A program made the position numbers and the translations under genes. Shown piece by piece: positions 7,848-16,211 of a stretch of 64,000 bases of DNA (its first letter is position 1; each line of letters opens with the position of its first letter). The notes beneath the pieces were generated by a model. The model worked only from the letters and a program-made list of their open reading frames with translations. It was not told the DNA's origin and ran no database searches. Source of the DNA: Martinezella tropici (lineage in GTDB: Bacteria; Pseudomonadota; Alphaproteobacteria; Rhizobiales; Rhizobiaceae); the NCBI GenBank assembly GCA_000799755.1, contig JUHI01000004.1, forward strand, positions 1-64,000, in the 5' to 3' direction.

Positions 7848-8666
7848 ATGCAACAGGATGAACGCCGCACACCGGCGATCGAGCTCATCAATGTCAGCCG
7901 CCGTTTCGTATCGCCGACCGGCAAGTCGTTGACCGCGCTGCGCGATTTCAACATGACGGTCGAGCGCGGCGAATTCGTCGCCGTCGTCGGACCGACGGGC
8001 TGCGGCAAGTCGACGACGCTCAATCTCGTAACCGGCCTTGCCAAGCCGAGCGCCGGCGAAGTCCGCCTGATGGGCGGCCCGGTCAGCGGCATCGATCCGC
8101 GCGTCGGCTTCGCCTTCCAGACGGATGCGCTGTTTCCCTGGAAGAACGTCATCGAAAACGTCATGGCCGGTCCGCTGTTTCGCGGCAAATCGAAGGCCGA
8201 GGCCGAAAAGATGGCCAAGGACTGGCTCGCCCGCGTCGGGCTTTCGAAGTTTCTGCATCACTATCCGCATCAGCTTTCCGGCGGCATGCGCAAGCGCGTG
8301 TCGTTGGCGCAGACCTTCATCAACGAGCCGGAAATCCTGCTGATGGACGAGCCCTTCTCGGCGCTTGACGTGCAGACCCGCACGGTCATGCACGAAGAAC
8401 TTCTGAAGCTCTGGGCCGAACGCCAGGCCTCTGTCGTCTTCGTGACGCACGATCTCGAAGAAGCCGTTGCCCTTGCCGACAAGGTCTATGTGCTGACGGC
8501 CGGTCCCGCGACGGTCAAATCGGTCTACACAATCGACCTGCCGCGTCCGCGCGTCGTCTCGGAGATCCGCTACGAGCAGAACTTCATCGATTATTGCAAG
8601 ACGATCTGGGACGACCTGCGCGAAGAGGTCGAAACCAGCTATCGCCGTGCCGCGGAAGCGGCATAA
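7848..8666 (+). CDS. ABC importer ATP-binding protein, NitT/TauT (SsuB/TauB-like)
   Basis: 272-residue cytoplasmic ATPase that powers uptake. Walker A is GPTGCGKST, the Q-loop GFAFQTDALFPW, the signature LSGGMRKR, Walker B ILLMDEPF with the D-loop SALD, and the switch histidine FVTHD. The signature has Met where most members have Gln or Glu (LSGGM), as often seen in this subfamily. ATG at 7848 follows AGGATCAGCACC. It is followed by the permease after 13 bp, so the pair is co-translated. Confidence 0.95.
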   Translation: MQQDERRTPAIELINVSRRFVSPTGKSLTALRDFNMTVERGEFVAVVGPTGCGKSTTLNLVTGLAKPSAGEVRLMGGPVSGIDPRVGFAFQTDALFPWKNVIENVMAGPLFRGKSKAEAEKMAKDWLARVGLSKFLHHYPHQLSGGMRKRVSLAQTFINEPEILLMDEPFSALDVQTRTVMHEELLKLWAERQASVVFVTHDLEEAVALADKVYVLTAGPATVKSVYTIDLPRPRVVSEIRYEQNFIDYCKTIWDDLREEVETSYRRAAEAA

Positions 8667-8679
8667 GGGAGGATTGATC

Positions 8680-9561
8680 ATGGCAAACACAGCTCTCGAA
8701 GCAGGCAATGCCCCGATCTTCCGCGCCGGCACCTCGGACGCGGAAATCGAAGCTGCAGCACTGAAGGCGCTCGCTCGCCGCAAATACGTCGTGCTGGCAT
8801 GGCAGATCGGCATTCTGCTCGCCATTATCGGCCTCTGGCAGCTCGCCTCAGACCTGCACTGGATTGACCCGTTCTTCTATTCGAGCCCCTATGGCATCGC
8901 CTGGCGCCTCTGGGAATGGGTTGTTGATGGCACGGAAAGCGGTTCGCTCTGGTACCATCTCGGCGTTACCATGGAAGAAGCGCTGATCGGCTTCATCATC
9001 GGCTCGGTCACCGGCGTCCTCGTCGGCGTCGCCCTTGGCCGCAACAAGCTCGCTTCCGATATCCTGTCGATCTACATCAAGGCGATCAACTCGATCCCGC
9101 GCGTCGTTCTCGCGCCGATCTTCGTGATGATCATGGGCCTCGGCCTGCCGTCCAAGGTGGCACTCGCCTTCATCATGGTGTTCTTCGTCGTGTTCGCCAA
9201 CGCCTTCCAGGGCGTTCGCGAAGCCGACCGCAACATGATCGCCAATGCCCGCATCCTCGGCGCCTCCAACTGGCAGGTGACGCGCAATGTCATCCTGCCG
9301 TCGGCGATGAGCTGGATTTTTGCAAGCCTACACATCTCCTTCTCCTTCGCCATCATCGGCGCCATCGTCGGCGAGTTCGTGGGATCGCTTGCCGGTATCG
9401 GCTACCTGATCTCGATCGCCAAGGGCACCTATGACGCAGCCGGCCTCTATGCTGCGATCATCCTCGTGATGGTCGTCACGCTCGGCGCCGAATATGTGAT
9501 GACGCTCATCGAGAACCGCATCACCCGCTGGCGTCCGCAGCAGAGCCTCGACACGCACTAG
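8680..9561 (+). CDS. ABC importer permease, NitT/TauT (SsuC/TauC-like)
   Basis: 293-residue inner-membrane subunit with about six membrane helices. A hydrophilic N-terminal tail of about 40 residues precedes the first helix (AWQIGILLAIIGLWQLAS). The EAA loop that docks on the ATPase is visible as EADRNMIANARILGASNWQV. The start ATG at 8680 follows GGGAGGATTGATC. It is the last gene of the importer operon and a strong terminator follows. Confidence 0.95.
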   Translation: MANTALEAGNAPIFRAGTSDAEIEAAALKALARRKYVVLAWQIGILLAIIGLWQLASDLHWIDPFFYSSPYGIAWRLWEWVVDGTESGSLWYHLGVTMEEALIGFIIGSVTGVLVGVALGRNKLASDILSIYIKAINSIPRVVLAPIFVMIMGLGLPSKVALAFIMVFFVVFANAFQGVREADRNMIANARILGASNWQVTRNVILPSAMSWIFASLHISFSFAIIGAIVGEFVGSLAGIGYLISIAKGTYDAAGLYAAIILVMVVTLGAEYVMTLIENRITRWRPQQSLDTH

Positions 9562-9593
9562 GCGGTCAATTTACTGGCACCTCCCAAGGCCAG

Positions 9594-9622
9594 GGCCGGG
9601 CGTCTTGCCCGGCCTTCTTTGA
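9594..9622 (+). terminator. Rho-independent terminator of the ABC importer operon
   Basis: GGCCGGGC and GCCCGGCC form a perfect 8 bp stem with a 5-base loop, followed by TTCTTTGATTTT. It lies 33 bp after the permease stop. Confidence 0.8.
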
Positions 9623-9638
9623 TTTTGCACGCGGGGCC

Positions 9639-9666
9639 CCCCTCTCCCCGCGGGCGGGAAGAGGGG
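9639..9666. repeat. Short copy of CCCCTCTCCCCGC palindrome
   Basis: CCCCTCTCCCCGC and GCGGGAAGAGGGG face each other around two bases. The core matches the arm of the longer elements at 17623-17760 and 22442-22584, so this looks like a reduced member of the same dispersed family, between convergent genes. Confidence 0.5.
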
Positions 9667-9715
9667 ACTATATCGCCCAGCTCGCTTGCTGTTGCTTTTC
9701 CGCTGCCTGCGCTGT

Positions 9716-11131
9716 TCAAACAGCCGGCAGCCGCACGCTGACCAACAGGCCGCCGCCGGCCGCATCGCCAAGCGTCACCGAGCCGCCGGCGCCGTCGACC
9801 ACTTCGCGGACGATGGCGAGGCCGAGGCCGCTGCCTTCGGGCTCGGTGCCCATGATGCGATAGAAGCGTTCGAAGACCTGGGTGCGTTCTTCCTCGGGAA
9901 TGCCGGGGCCGTTGTCCTCGACCCATAGCAATGCCGTATCGCCTTCCTGACCGACGCCGACTGTTACGCGGCCGCCCGTCTGGGTGTAGCGCAAGGCATT
10001 GTCGACGAGATTAACAAGCATTTCGCGCAGCATGGTGCCATCGCCCTCGACATGGACCGGCGACTCGCCAGCCTCCAGCCCGAGATCGATATTGCGGCGC
10101 AGGGCCTCCTCGGCAAGCGTTTCCAGGACCCGCCGGGCCGTTTCCGCAAGATCGATCGTGTCGTTGCGCGGCCGCCGGCTGCCGGGTTCGGCGCGCGACA
10201 GCGTCAAGAGCTGGCTGGCAAGCCGGGTCACCTGCCGCGTGCTGGAGCGCAAGGCCGTCAGCGCCTCGTCGCGCCTGATATTGTCCGTTTCGCGCGCGGC
10301 AAAGCTTGCCTGGGTCGAGATCAGAGCGAGCGGCGTGCGCAGCTGATGGGCGGCGTTCGAGACGAAGCGGCGCTGCGCCGCCATCTGGTACTGCACCCGT
10401 TCCATATGATCGTTGAGGGCGTGGACGAGCGGCCGAAGCTCGTTCTGTACCATATGAGGGTCGAGCGGATCGAGGCGCTGGCGGCCGCGCTCGCGCACCG
10501 CGTCGCGCAGGCGCAGCACGGGCGCGAGGCCACGTTGCAGGCCGATGATCGTGACCAGGCCCGCAAGGAGGACAAGCGCGAGCTGCTTGGTGAAATCCGA
10601 AAGCCACAGCCTGCGGCGCATGGCATCCTGGCTGTTATGCGTGACGGCGACGGCGACGGAAATCGTGCCGTCCTGATCGAGGCCGACGACTGGATGGCTC
10701 AGCATGAGCACGCGGACGTCATCGGTCCGGAACATCTTGTCCTCGCCGACCCGGTCGCGCCCCGGCCGAGGCAGATCAGGAAAGCCGGCGACCAAGTTCC
10801 CCCATGCAGTCACGACTTGATAGAAGACCCGGTCGCCATAGCCGGTATCGAACATTTCCAATGCAGCGGGCGGGATGTCGATCTGCACCGTGCCGCTGGC
10901 ATCGACGCGCACGGCCTCCGCGATCACGCGTGCCGAGGCAAGCAGAGTATGATCGGTGACGAGCTTTGACGTTGCGTCAGCCGAACGGAAGCTCAGATAG
11001 AGGTTGATGCAGATTGCGCCGATCAGGGTCAGCACGACCCAGGCGAAAAGTTGCGCCCGAAGGCTTGTCGCCAGCGCGCCGATGGCTCGGCTCAACATTC
11101 CCTGGCGTGGCGGCGTGTCATCATTGTGCAT
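9716..11131 (-). CDS. Sensor histidine kinase, TctE/QseC-like
   Basis: 471-residue membrane kinase. One membrane helix near residues 27-48 (LFAWVVLTLIGAICINLYL) and another near 186-205 flank a periplasmic sensor of the 2CSK_N type. The phospho-acceptor block is FVSNAAHQLRTPLA. ATPase motifs are NLVDNALRYT (N box), VEDNGPGIP (G1) and GSGLGLAIV (G2). Its start overlaps the stop of the response regulator gene, so the pair is translationally coupled. TctDE systems often control tricarboxylate or other carboxylate uptake; no tctABC is nearby, and the closest transporter is the convergent ABC importer. Confidence 0.93.
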   Translation of the reverse strand: MHNDDTPPRQGMLSRAIGALATSLRAQLFAWVVLTLIGAICINLYLSFRSADATSKLVTDHTLLASARVIAEAVRVDASGTVQIDIPPAALEMFDTGYGDRVFYQVVTAWGNLVAGFPDLPRPGRDRVGEDKMFRTDDVRVLMLSHPVVGLDQDGTISVAVAVTHNSQDAMRRRLWLSDFTKQLALVLLAGLVTIIGLQRGLAPVLRLRDAVRERGRQRLDPLDPHMVQNELRPLVHALNDHMERVQYQMAAQRRFVSNAAHQLRTPLALISTQASFAARETDNIRRDEALTALRSSTRQVTRLASQLLTLSRAEPGSRRPRNDTIDLAETARRVLETLAEEALRRNIDLGLEAGESPVHVEGDGTMLREMLVNLVDNALRYTQTGGRVTVGVGQEGDTALLWVEDNGPGIPEEERTQVFERFYRIMGTEPEGSGLGLAIVREVVDGAGGSVTLGDAAGGGLLVSVRLPAV

Positions 11132-11789
11132 GGCGAAGGAGATAGCCGAGGCCGCGCAGCGTCGCGATCTGCACGGTGCTGCCCTCGAGCTTCTTGCGCA
11201 CGCGGTGCACGTAGATCTCGATGGCGCTGGTGTCGGCGAGATCGTCGAATCCGAAGACGCTTTCCGACAGCGTCGTCTTGGTGACGGTCGTGCCTGCCTT
11301 CATCATCAGATGTTCGAGGACTGCATGTTCGCGCGGGGTCAGCGCCAGGGCTTCGCCGGCCAGATAGAACTGCCGCGTCCCGCCATCGAAGAGCAGATCG
11401 CCGACGGCGATCTCGGGCGCGGCGTGGTCGTGGCCGCGGCGCACGGCAGCGCGGATGCGGGCTTCGAGTTCGGCGATCTCGAAGGGCTTGGCGAGATAAT
11501 CGTCGGCGCCGCTGTCGAGGCCGGCGACCCGGCCGTCGAGGCTGGCATTGGCCGTCAGGATGATAACAGGCACCTTGTTGCCACTCTGGCGCAGGCGCTT
11601 CAGCAGCGTCAGTCCATCCATTTTCGGCAGCGACAGATCGAGAATGACGATGGAATAGGCGGCGACTTTCAGCATGTGTTCGGCATCTTCGCCGTCATAG
11701 GCGATGTCGACGACATATTGCGCCTGACGCAGCGCCTTGCCGAGCCAGGACGCCAGTTCGCGGTTGTCTTCGACGATCAGGAGCCTCAT
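11121..11789 (-). CDS. OmpR-family response regulator, TctD/QseB-like
   Basis: 222 residues. The receiver domain has the acidic pocket VEDN, phospho-Asp in IVILDLSLP and Lys in YLAKPFE. The C-terminal winged helix contains LTPREHAVLEHLM and the HRVRKKLEG recognition region. ATG at 11789 starts directly at MRLLIVEDN; an upstream TTG would add six residues, but ATG fits the family. Partner of the kinase that overlaps its stop. No direct-repeat operator was found in the 63 bp upstream. Confidence 0.94.
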   Translation of the reverse strand: MRLLIVEDNRELASWLGKALRQAQYVVDIAYDGEDAEHMLKVAAYSIVILDLSLPKMDGLTLLKRLRQSGNKVPVIILTANASLDGRVAGLDSGADDYLAKPFEIAELEARIRAAVRRGHDHAAPEIAVGDLLFDGGTRQFYLAGEALALTPREHAVLEHLMMKAGTTVTKTTLSESVFGFDDLADTSAIEIYVHRVRKKLEGSTVQIATLRGLGYLLRHAQ

Positions 11790-11852
11790 GAAGCAACTAT
11801 ACAGCAAGTATCGGATGTAGCGAACATTTCCGGCGGTTTTCCAGTCAAGACG

Positions 11853-13643
11853 TCATCGACTGCCGAGCCGCAAACCCATCTCCCTGACCTCCTTCAGATA
11901 CACCTTGCGCGCATAGGGCGGGGTCAGATTGTGATCGGCTTCGGGAATGATGGTGAGGCGTATATCCGGAAAATGCTTCAGGCCCGCGCCGTTGTCGCCG
12001 AACTGGTCATGCAGGTGATCGAGGCCGATGTCGTGGGCGCTGTAGATCAAGGACATGTCGACGCCGCGTCTGGTGAGCGTACGGAAGCCGCCCAGCACGG
12101 GTCCTTGTGCCGCGGCAAAGAAAGGAAAGGCGCCGAGCACCTGGCGGCTTGCTCGCACCGCGCGTCGGCCGAGCCCGGTCGCCATGTTGCACAGGGCGCT
12201 TTTCGCATCGATCTGGCCGCCGAAGAGCCTCTTCAATGTTTCCAATTGCAGGAGTTTTCGCCCGTAGGTTTCCAGCGACCTGGGGGCGAAGCGCAGGGCT
12301 TCATCGACAGATTGGCTCTCATCCCAATGGAAGCTGTAGGGATTGACCGTGATGAGGCCGCCGCAGCGCGTGTCGCGTAACGCCGCCTGGAAGGCGAGGT
12401 AACCGCCGCTGCAGCGTCCCACGACATAGGCGGGCAGGAGATCCTGCTTCTCCAGAAGATCCAGCGCCTCGGCGACATCCCGATGCTGTTCGCCGGAATA
12501 GAGCACCTGCTCCGGCGCGCCGGAAAGCGGCGGACTGTCGCCGACATTGGCCGTATCGAAACGCAGCGACGCTATGCCGTCGCGGGCAAGCGCGCGCGCC
12601 ATGGTGACGGACATCCGGCCCCAGCCGGCGCTTCTGTCATAGGCCGTGGTCAGAAGCAGCGCGGTTGCGCCCGTGCGGGCGCCTTCGGGTTCGCAGAGAA
12701 TGCCGAACATGCGGTTCCCCGCGCCGAAACGCAGCGGCGTCTCGCGAAAGCCTTCGCCGATAAGAGGCGCGGCGACCGGCGGCGCAAGATCGGTCGATGC
12801 GATCTCACCGGTTTCGGCGGCGACCGACTGCACCCATTCGACCAGTTTTCGGCCAGCTGCCGTCGGCATGGTCGCGACGGTGGGGTTCGAGACCAGATCG
12901 TCATAACCTTCGTAAGAGGCCTGCGTGACGTGGGGACCGAGCGTTTCGAGATGATGCGCAAAATCGGCGTCTCCCGGCCGGCCGGGGCGCGTCAGCACGA
13001 GGCAGTTCGCCGTGCCGAGCCCTTCTAGCGTCATGAGATTCAGCTTCTTCACCGCATCGGCGGTGCTATCGGGCATGCGCAGGCTGGCGACGGTGACGCC
13101 GTCGGTCTGACGTTGCGCCTCGGCAAGCCCCATGCCCTCATCGATCATCTTCGACCAGACGGTCAGTTCGCGCAGATAGGCGCGGCCGGAAATGACGGGC
13201 GCAAGAAAGGCGATGCCGTCAACGCCGGCAATATATTCGACAAGCGTTGCGGCGATAGTCCCGCCAAGACCCTGGCTGACAAGAATCAGGCGATCGCAGC
13301 CGGAAAGCGCCTTGAGCTTTGCCGCGGCGGCAAGCGCGGTATCCTGCCATGGTTTCAGGCCTTCGCCGTCATCGGCCAGGTCAAGTGCGTCGCCGGTGCC
13401 GGCATAGTCGAAACGCAGGCTGGCGACGCCGATGTGGGCAAGATCCTCCGCCAGAATCCGCCAGAACTTGCGCACACACATTTCCTCAAAGCCCCAGGGG
13501 CTGAGAAACAGCACGGCGGAGCCACGCGAAGGGGTAGCAGCCGATGTGAACAAGCCGATCGTTCCGGCGAAGGTCACCGGTGTCGCTGCGGATCTTGACT
13601 GTCTTTCCTTGTTCTGTTTTTCGGCGGCTCCCCAACCAGCCAT
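11853..13643 (-). CDS. Double-domain alpha/beta hydrolase (exosortase-associated hydrolase-like) in polysaccharide cluster
   Basis: 596 residues with two alpha/beta-hydrolase units in one chain. Unit 1 (about 25-275) has SPWGFEEMCVRKFW and RFDYAGTGDA; unit 2 (about 305-590) has ASLRFDTANVGDSPP and a C-terminal ADHNLTPP histidine loop. Both resemble the exosortase-system hydrolases usually encoded as two separate genes. The nucleophile elbows are unusual: unit 1 reads LVSQGLGG (no first Gly) and unit 2 GRCSGG, with Cys at the usual Ser place. The start ATG at 13643 follows GAGGAGACTAGC. The gene starts 10 bp after the flippase stop, so it is likely in that operon. Possible role: deacylation or release of a polysaccharide precursor (inference). 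Confidence 0.75.
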   Translation of the reverse strand: MAGWGAAEKQNKERQSRSAATPVTFAGTIGLFTSAATPSRGSAVLFLSPWGFEEMCVRKFWRILAEDLAHIGVASLRFDYAGTGDALDLADDGEGLKPWQDTALAAAAKLKALSGCDRLILVSQGLGGTIAATLVEYIAGVDGIAFLAPVISGRAYLRELTVWSKMIDEGMGLAEAQRQTDGVTVASLRMPDSTADAVKKLNLMTLEGLGTANCLVLTRPGRPGDADFAHHLETLGPHVTQASYEGYDDLVSNPTVATMPTAAGRKLVEWVQSVAAETGEIASTDLAPPVAAPLIGEGFRETPLRFGAGNRMFGILCEPEGARTGATALLLTTAYDRSAGWGRMSVTMARALARDGIASLRFDTANVGDSPPLSGAPEQVLYSGEQHRDVAEALDLLEKQDLLPAYVVGRCSGGYLAFQAALRDTRCGGLITVNPYSFHWDESQSVDEALRFAPRSLETYGRKLLQLETLKRLFGGQIDAKSALCNMATGLGRRAVRASRQVLGAFPFFAAAQGPVLGGFRTLTRRGVDMSLIYSAHDIGLDHLHDQFGDNGAGLKHFPDIRLTIIPEADHNLTPPYARKVYLKEVREMGLRLGSR

Positions 13644-13653
13644 GCTAGTCTCC

Positions 13654-15168
13654 TCACATTCGGCGCGGCGCCAATAGGGCCAGAGCCTGAGTGGCAATCG
13701 GATTGATACGTGCAGGCAATCGCGTCGCGATTTTCTGCATGACGTCGATATCTTCGGCTGGAACGGCTTTCAGCACTCTGAGCGCGACACCATAGGCGAG
13801 GACACCGCCGATGATGGCGCCGACGAGACCTGCGACACCGGTCAGCGCCTGAACAAAACCATAGGCTGCAGCCGCGCACAGAATGGCAGCAACCGTGACT
13901 TTTGCAAGGTTGATGAGCATGCCGCGTGTCGATCCTTCGAATTCCATGCGGCGCACCGTCAGCAGGCACAGGGCGGTAAAGGCGAGGAGACGGACCAGCG
14001 CCGCACCCTCGCCTCCGAAAAAGGGCACCGCGACCGCGCAGCCGATGACCATGATGACGCTGGCGATGACGCCTAGGACGGTGCGCTCGCGCACGCGGTC
14101 GAGCGAATAGAGATATTGCGTGCATATCTGCATGAAGACATAGGGTATCGCCGTCAGCGACAGCAGCGCGACCATGCTTCCGCTTGGCGCAAAGGCCGGG
14201 CCGAAGATCGTCACCACAAGCTCCGGCGAGATGGCGGCAAGCCCGAAACTCATCGGCAGGGTGATATAGGCGATACTGCGCGCCACGCCGGCAAAGACCT
14301 CGACCGGCAGCTTGTCGGAATCACGCGCGTGCATCTGCTCGGAGTAATAGGGCAGCAGACTGCCGCTCAATTGCACGGGGAGTTGCAGCGCCAGATTGGC
14401 GAGCGACAGGCCGACGGCATAGAAGCCGACCGCTTCGATGCCCCAGTAGCGTTGCAGGAAGATGAGCTCGATGCGATTGAGGAAAATCGAACTGTTGATG
14501 AGCTCGATCGAGAGGATGAGCGATGAGCCGACGAGGGTGGATAGTCCGACGCCGCAGCTGTTCTTGCGCGCGATGGCTATCCGCAGGGTCGCGATGAACA
14601 TCGGCAGCTGGCCGATCGCATAGCCGGCAAGCGCACCGCTGACGCCAAAGAAGATGGCACCCAGCAATACGGTCACGAGCTGCAGCGCCGAGCTTGTCAC
14701 CGTGATGCGCAGGAACGCGCCGACCTGCTGTTCGCCGATCAGATAGTTCTTGCTGTAGGCGCCAAGAGACTGAAGAACGAAGAATACGCCGGTTATGACA
14801 ATGACTTCGGACGCGTCGCCGGCCCAATGTAGCCGCTCCGTATCCCAATAATAGGCGACGTAACCCGCGAGCAGTATGATGGTTGCGATGATCGTCGGCT
14901 GCAGAAGATAGGCGGCAAAGCCAAGGCGTTCTTCTGTCGAATAGCCGTTTCCCTTCAATTGCGGCAGGATGCGCAGCAGGGTGACGCCGGCGCCGAGCTC
15001 GGCGATCAGCGCGCCCGTCGTCGTCAGCCACAGGGAAAAGGCGATGATGCCGTTGGCCTCGGGGCCGAGCAGACGTGCCGCGATGATCGAACAGACAAAG
15101 CCGGTCGCAAGCAGGGTCAATCCCGCCGCGGCGTTCAGAACCGAATTTGCCATTATGCTCTTCGTCAT
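13654..15168 (-). CDS. Polysaccharide flippase, Wzx/MVF-like membrane protein
   Basis: 504-residue multi-pass protein with about 12-14 membrane helices, starting SVLNAAAGLTLLATGFVCSIIAARLLGPEANG, a block typical of oligosaccharide flippases (the ARLLGP turn after helix 1). It probably moves lipid-linked saccharide across the inner membrane. ATG at 15168 is preceded by GAGGAACG at rather long spacing; ATG at 15153 is an alternative. It is divergent from a GT2 gene across 188 bp of AT-rich DNA and followed by the double hydrolase. Confidence 0.85.
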   Translation of the reverse strand: MTKSIMANSVLNAAAGLTLLATGFVCSIIAARLLGPEANGIIAFSLWLTTTGALIAELGAGVTLLRILPQLKGNGYSTEERLGFAAYLLQPTIIATIILLAGYVAYYWDTERLHWAGDASEVIVITGVFFVLQSLGAYSKNYLIGEQQVGAFLRITVTSSALQLVTVLLGAIFFGVSGALAGYAIGQLPMFIATLRIAIARKNSCGVGLSTLVGSSLILSIELINSSIFLNRIELIFLQRYWGIEAVGFYAVGLSLANLALQLPVQLSGSLLPYYSEQMHARDSDKLPVEVFAGVARSIAYITLPMSFGLAAISPELVVTIFGPAFAPSGSMVALLSLTAIPYVFMQICTQYLYSLDRVRERTVLGVIASVIMVIGCAVAVPFFGGEGAALVRLLAFTALCLLTVRRMEFEGSTRGMLINLAKVTVAAILCAAAAYGFVQALTGVAGLVGAIIGGVLAYGVALRVLKAVPAEDIDVMQKIATRLPARINPIATQALALLAPRRM

Positions 15169-15356
15169 GAAGACTGACCGTTCCTCAAATTGCCGGAACC
15201 TATTGCACATGTCCGGCTCTTCGTGGGGATAGCGTCAGCTCTATTTCATATGCCTTAATATTTAGGGTTTAATGCTGCGGTAAGTTCATTTTTTACTTCG
15301 GCTAATATTCTTTCTCTCTGATATTGGCCGCCTCGGGGCTTGTGCGGAGGATTTTA

Positions 15357-16211
15357 GTGTTCAGCCTCATCGTCTGCACCGTCGATCGGTTCGACCAGCT
15401 GGAGCGGCTTTTCCGCTCGCTGGCCGGGCAGAGCCACAAGGATTTCGAGGTCATCGTCGTCGATCAGAACGTCGACGACCGCCTGCGCGCGCTGATCGAC
15501 GGCTTTTCCTCTTCCTTCCTCATTCGCCACATCCGCTCGCCGAAGGGGCTTTCGCGGGCACGCAACAACGGCATGGCGGTCGCGGAAGGCGATTATGTCT
15601 GCTTTCCCGATGACGACTGCTGGTATGAGGCCGATACGCTTTCGACGGCAGCGACGCTGTTCTCGGCCCATCCGGATCTCTCGATCGTCACCGGCCGCAC
15701 GCTCGACGCCGAAGGTCTCGCTTCCGTCAGCCCGACGGGCGAGACGCGGCTTTCGCTGACGCGCTGGAATTATCTGAAGTGCGGCAACTCCAATGGCATC
15801 TTCGTCCGCCGAGCAGCGCTTTCCGATATTGGCGGTTTCGACGAGGATCTCGGCGTCGGTTCGGAATCGCCTTTCCAGAGCGGCGAAGAAGCGGATTTCC
15901 TGCTGCGGGCGCTTGCTGCCGGCAAACATGCGATGTTCTTTCCCGAGCTTATCGTCCATCACGATCAGGTCACCAGTGAGTATGGGCCACGACAGGTGGA
16001 GCGGGCGCGCAAATACGGGCGCGGCTTCGGCGCGCTGATGCGAAAGCAGGCATTTCCCTTGTATTACGTCGGCTACCGACTGTTCCGACCGGCTGTCAGC
16101 TGGCTGGCGGCGCTCGTGCGTTTCAACCTCGATGCAGCGCGCTACAAGCGCGCCTGGCTCGTGGGCATTGTGGAAGGTTACGCAGCCTGGCCGCGCTGGC
16201 GCAGAAGCTGA
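15357..16211 (+). CDS. Glycosyltransferase family 2
   Basis: 284-residue GT-A enzyme. The start is GTG at 15357 because GGAGG sits 6 bases upstream; the N-terminus VFSLIVCTVDRFDQLERLFRSL is the nucleotide-sugar fold. The metal-binding region reads FPDDDCWYE, and the acceptor part has GGFDEDLGVGS with SGEEADFLLRAL, as in rhamnosyl- and galactosyl-type GT2 enzymes. It probably acts on a lipid-linked sugar at the cytoplasmic face. Its 3' end overlaps the convergent GT4 gene by 34 bp. Confidence 0.9.
   Translation: MFSLIVCTVDRFDQLERLFRSLAGQSHKDFEVIVVDQNVDDRLRALIDGFSSSFLIRHIRSPKGLSRARNNGMAVAEGDYVCFPDDDCWYEADTLSTAATLFSAHPDLSIVTGRTLDAEGLASVSPTGETRLSLTRWNYLKCGNSNGIFVRRAALSDIGGFDEDLGVGSESPFQSGEEADFLLRALAAGKHAMFFPELIVHHDQVTSEYGPRQVERARKYGRGFGALMRKQAFPLYYVGYRLFRPAVSWLAALVRFNLDAARYKRAWLVGIVEGYAAWPRWRRS

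Noticed and set aside
8826..9558. Possible minus-strand genes opposite the ABC permease
   Set aside because: Products are low-complexity and lack ribosome sites; the plus-strand permease explains the coding signal.
10052..10969. Plus-strand open frame opposite the histidine kinase
   Set aside because: Shadow of the kinase gene; no start signal and no recognised domain.
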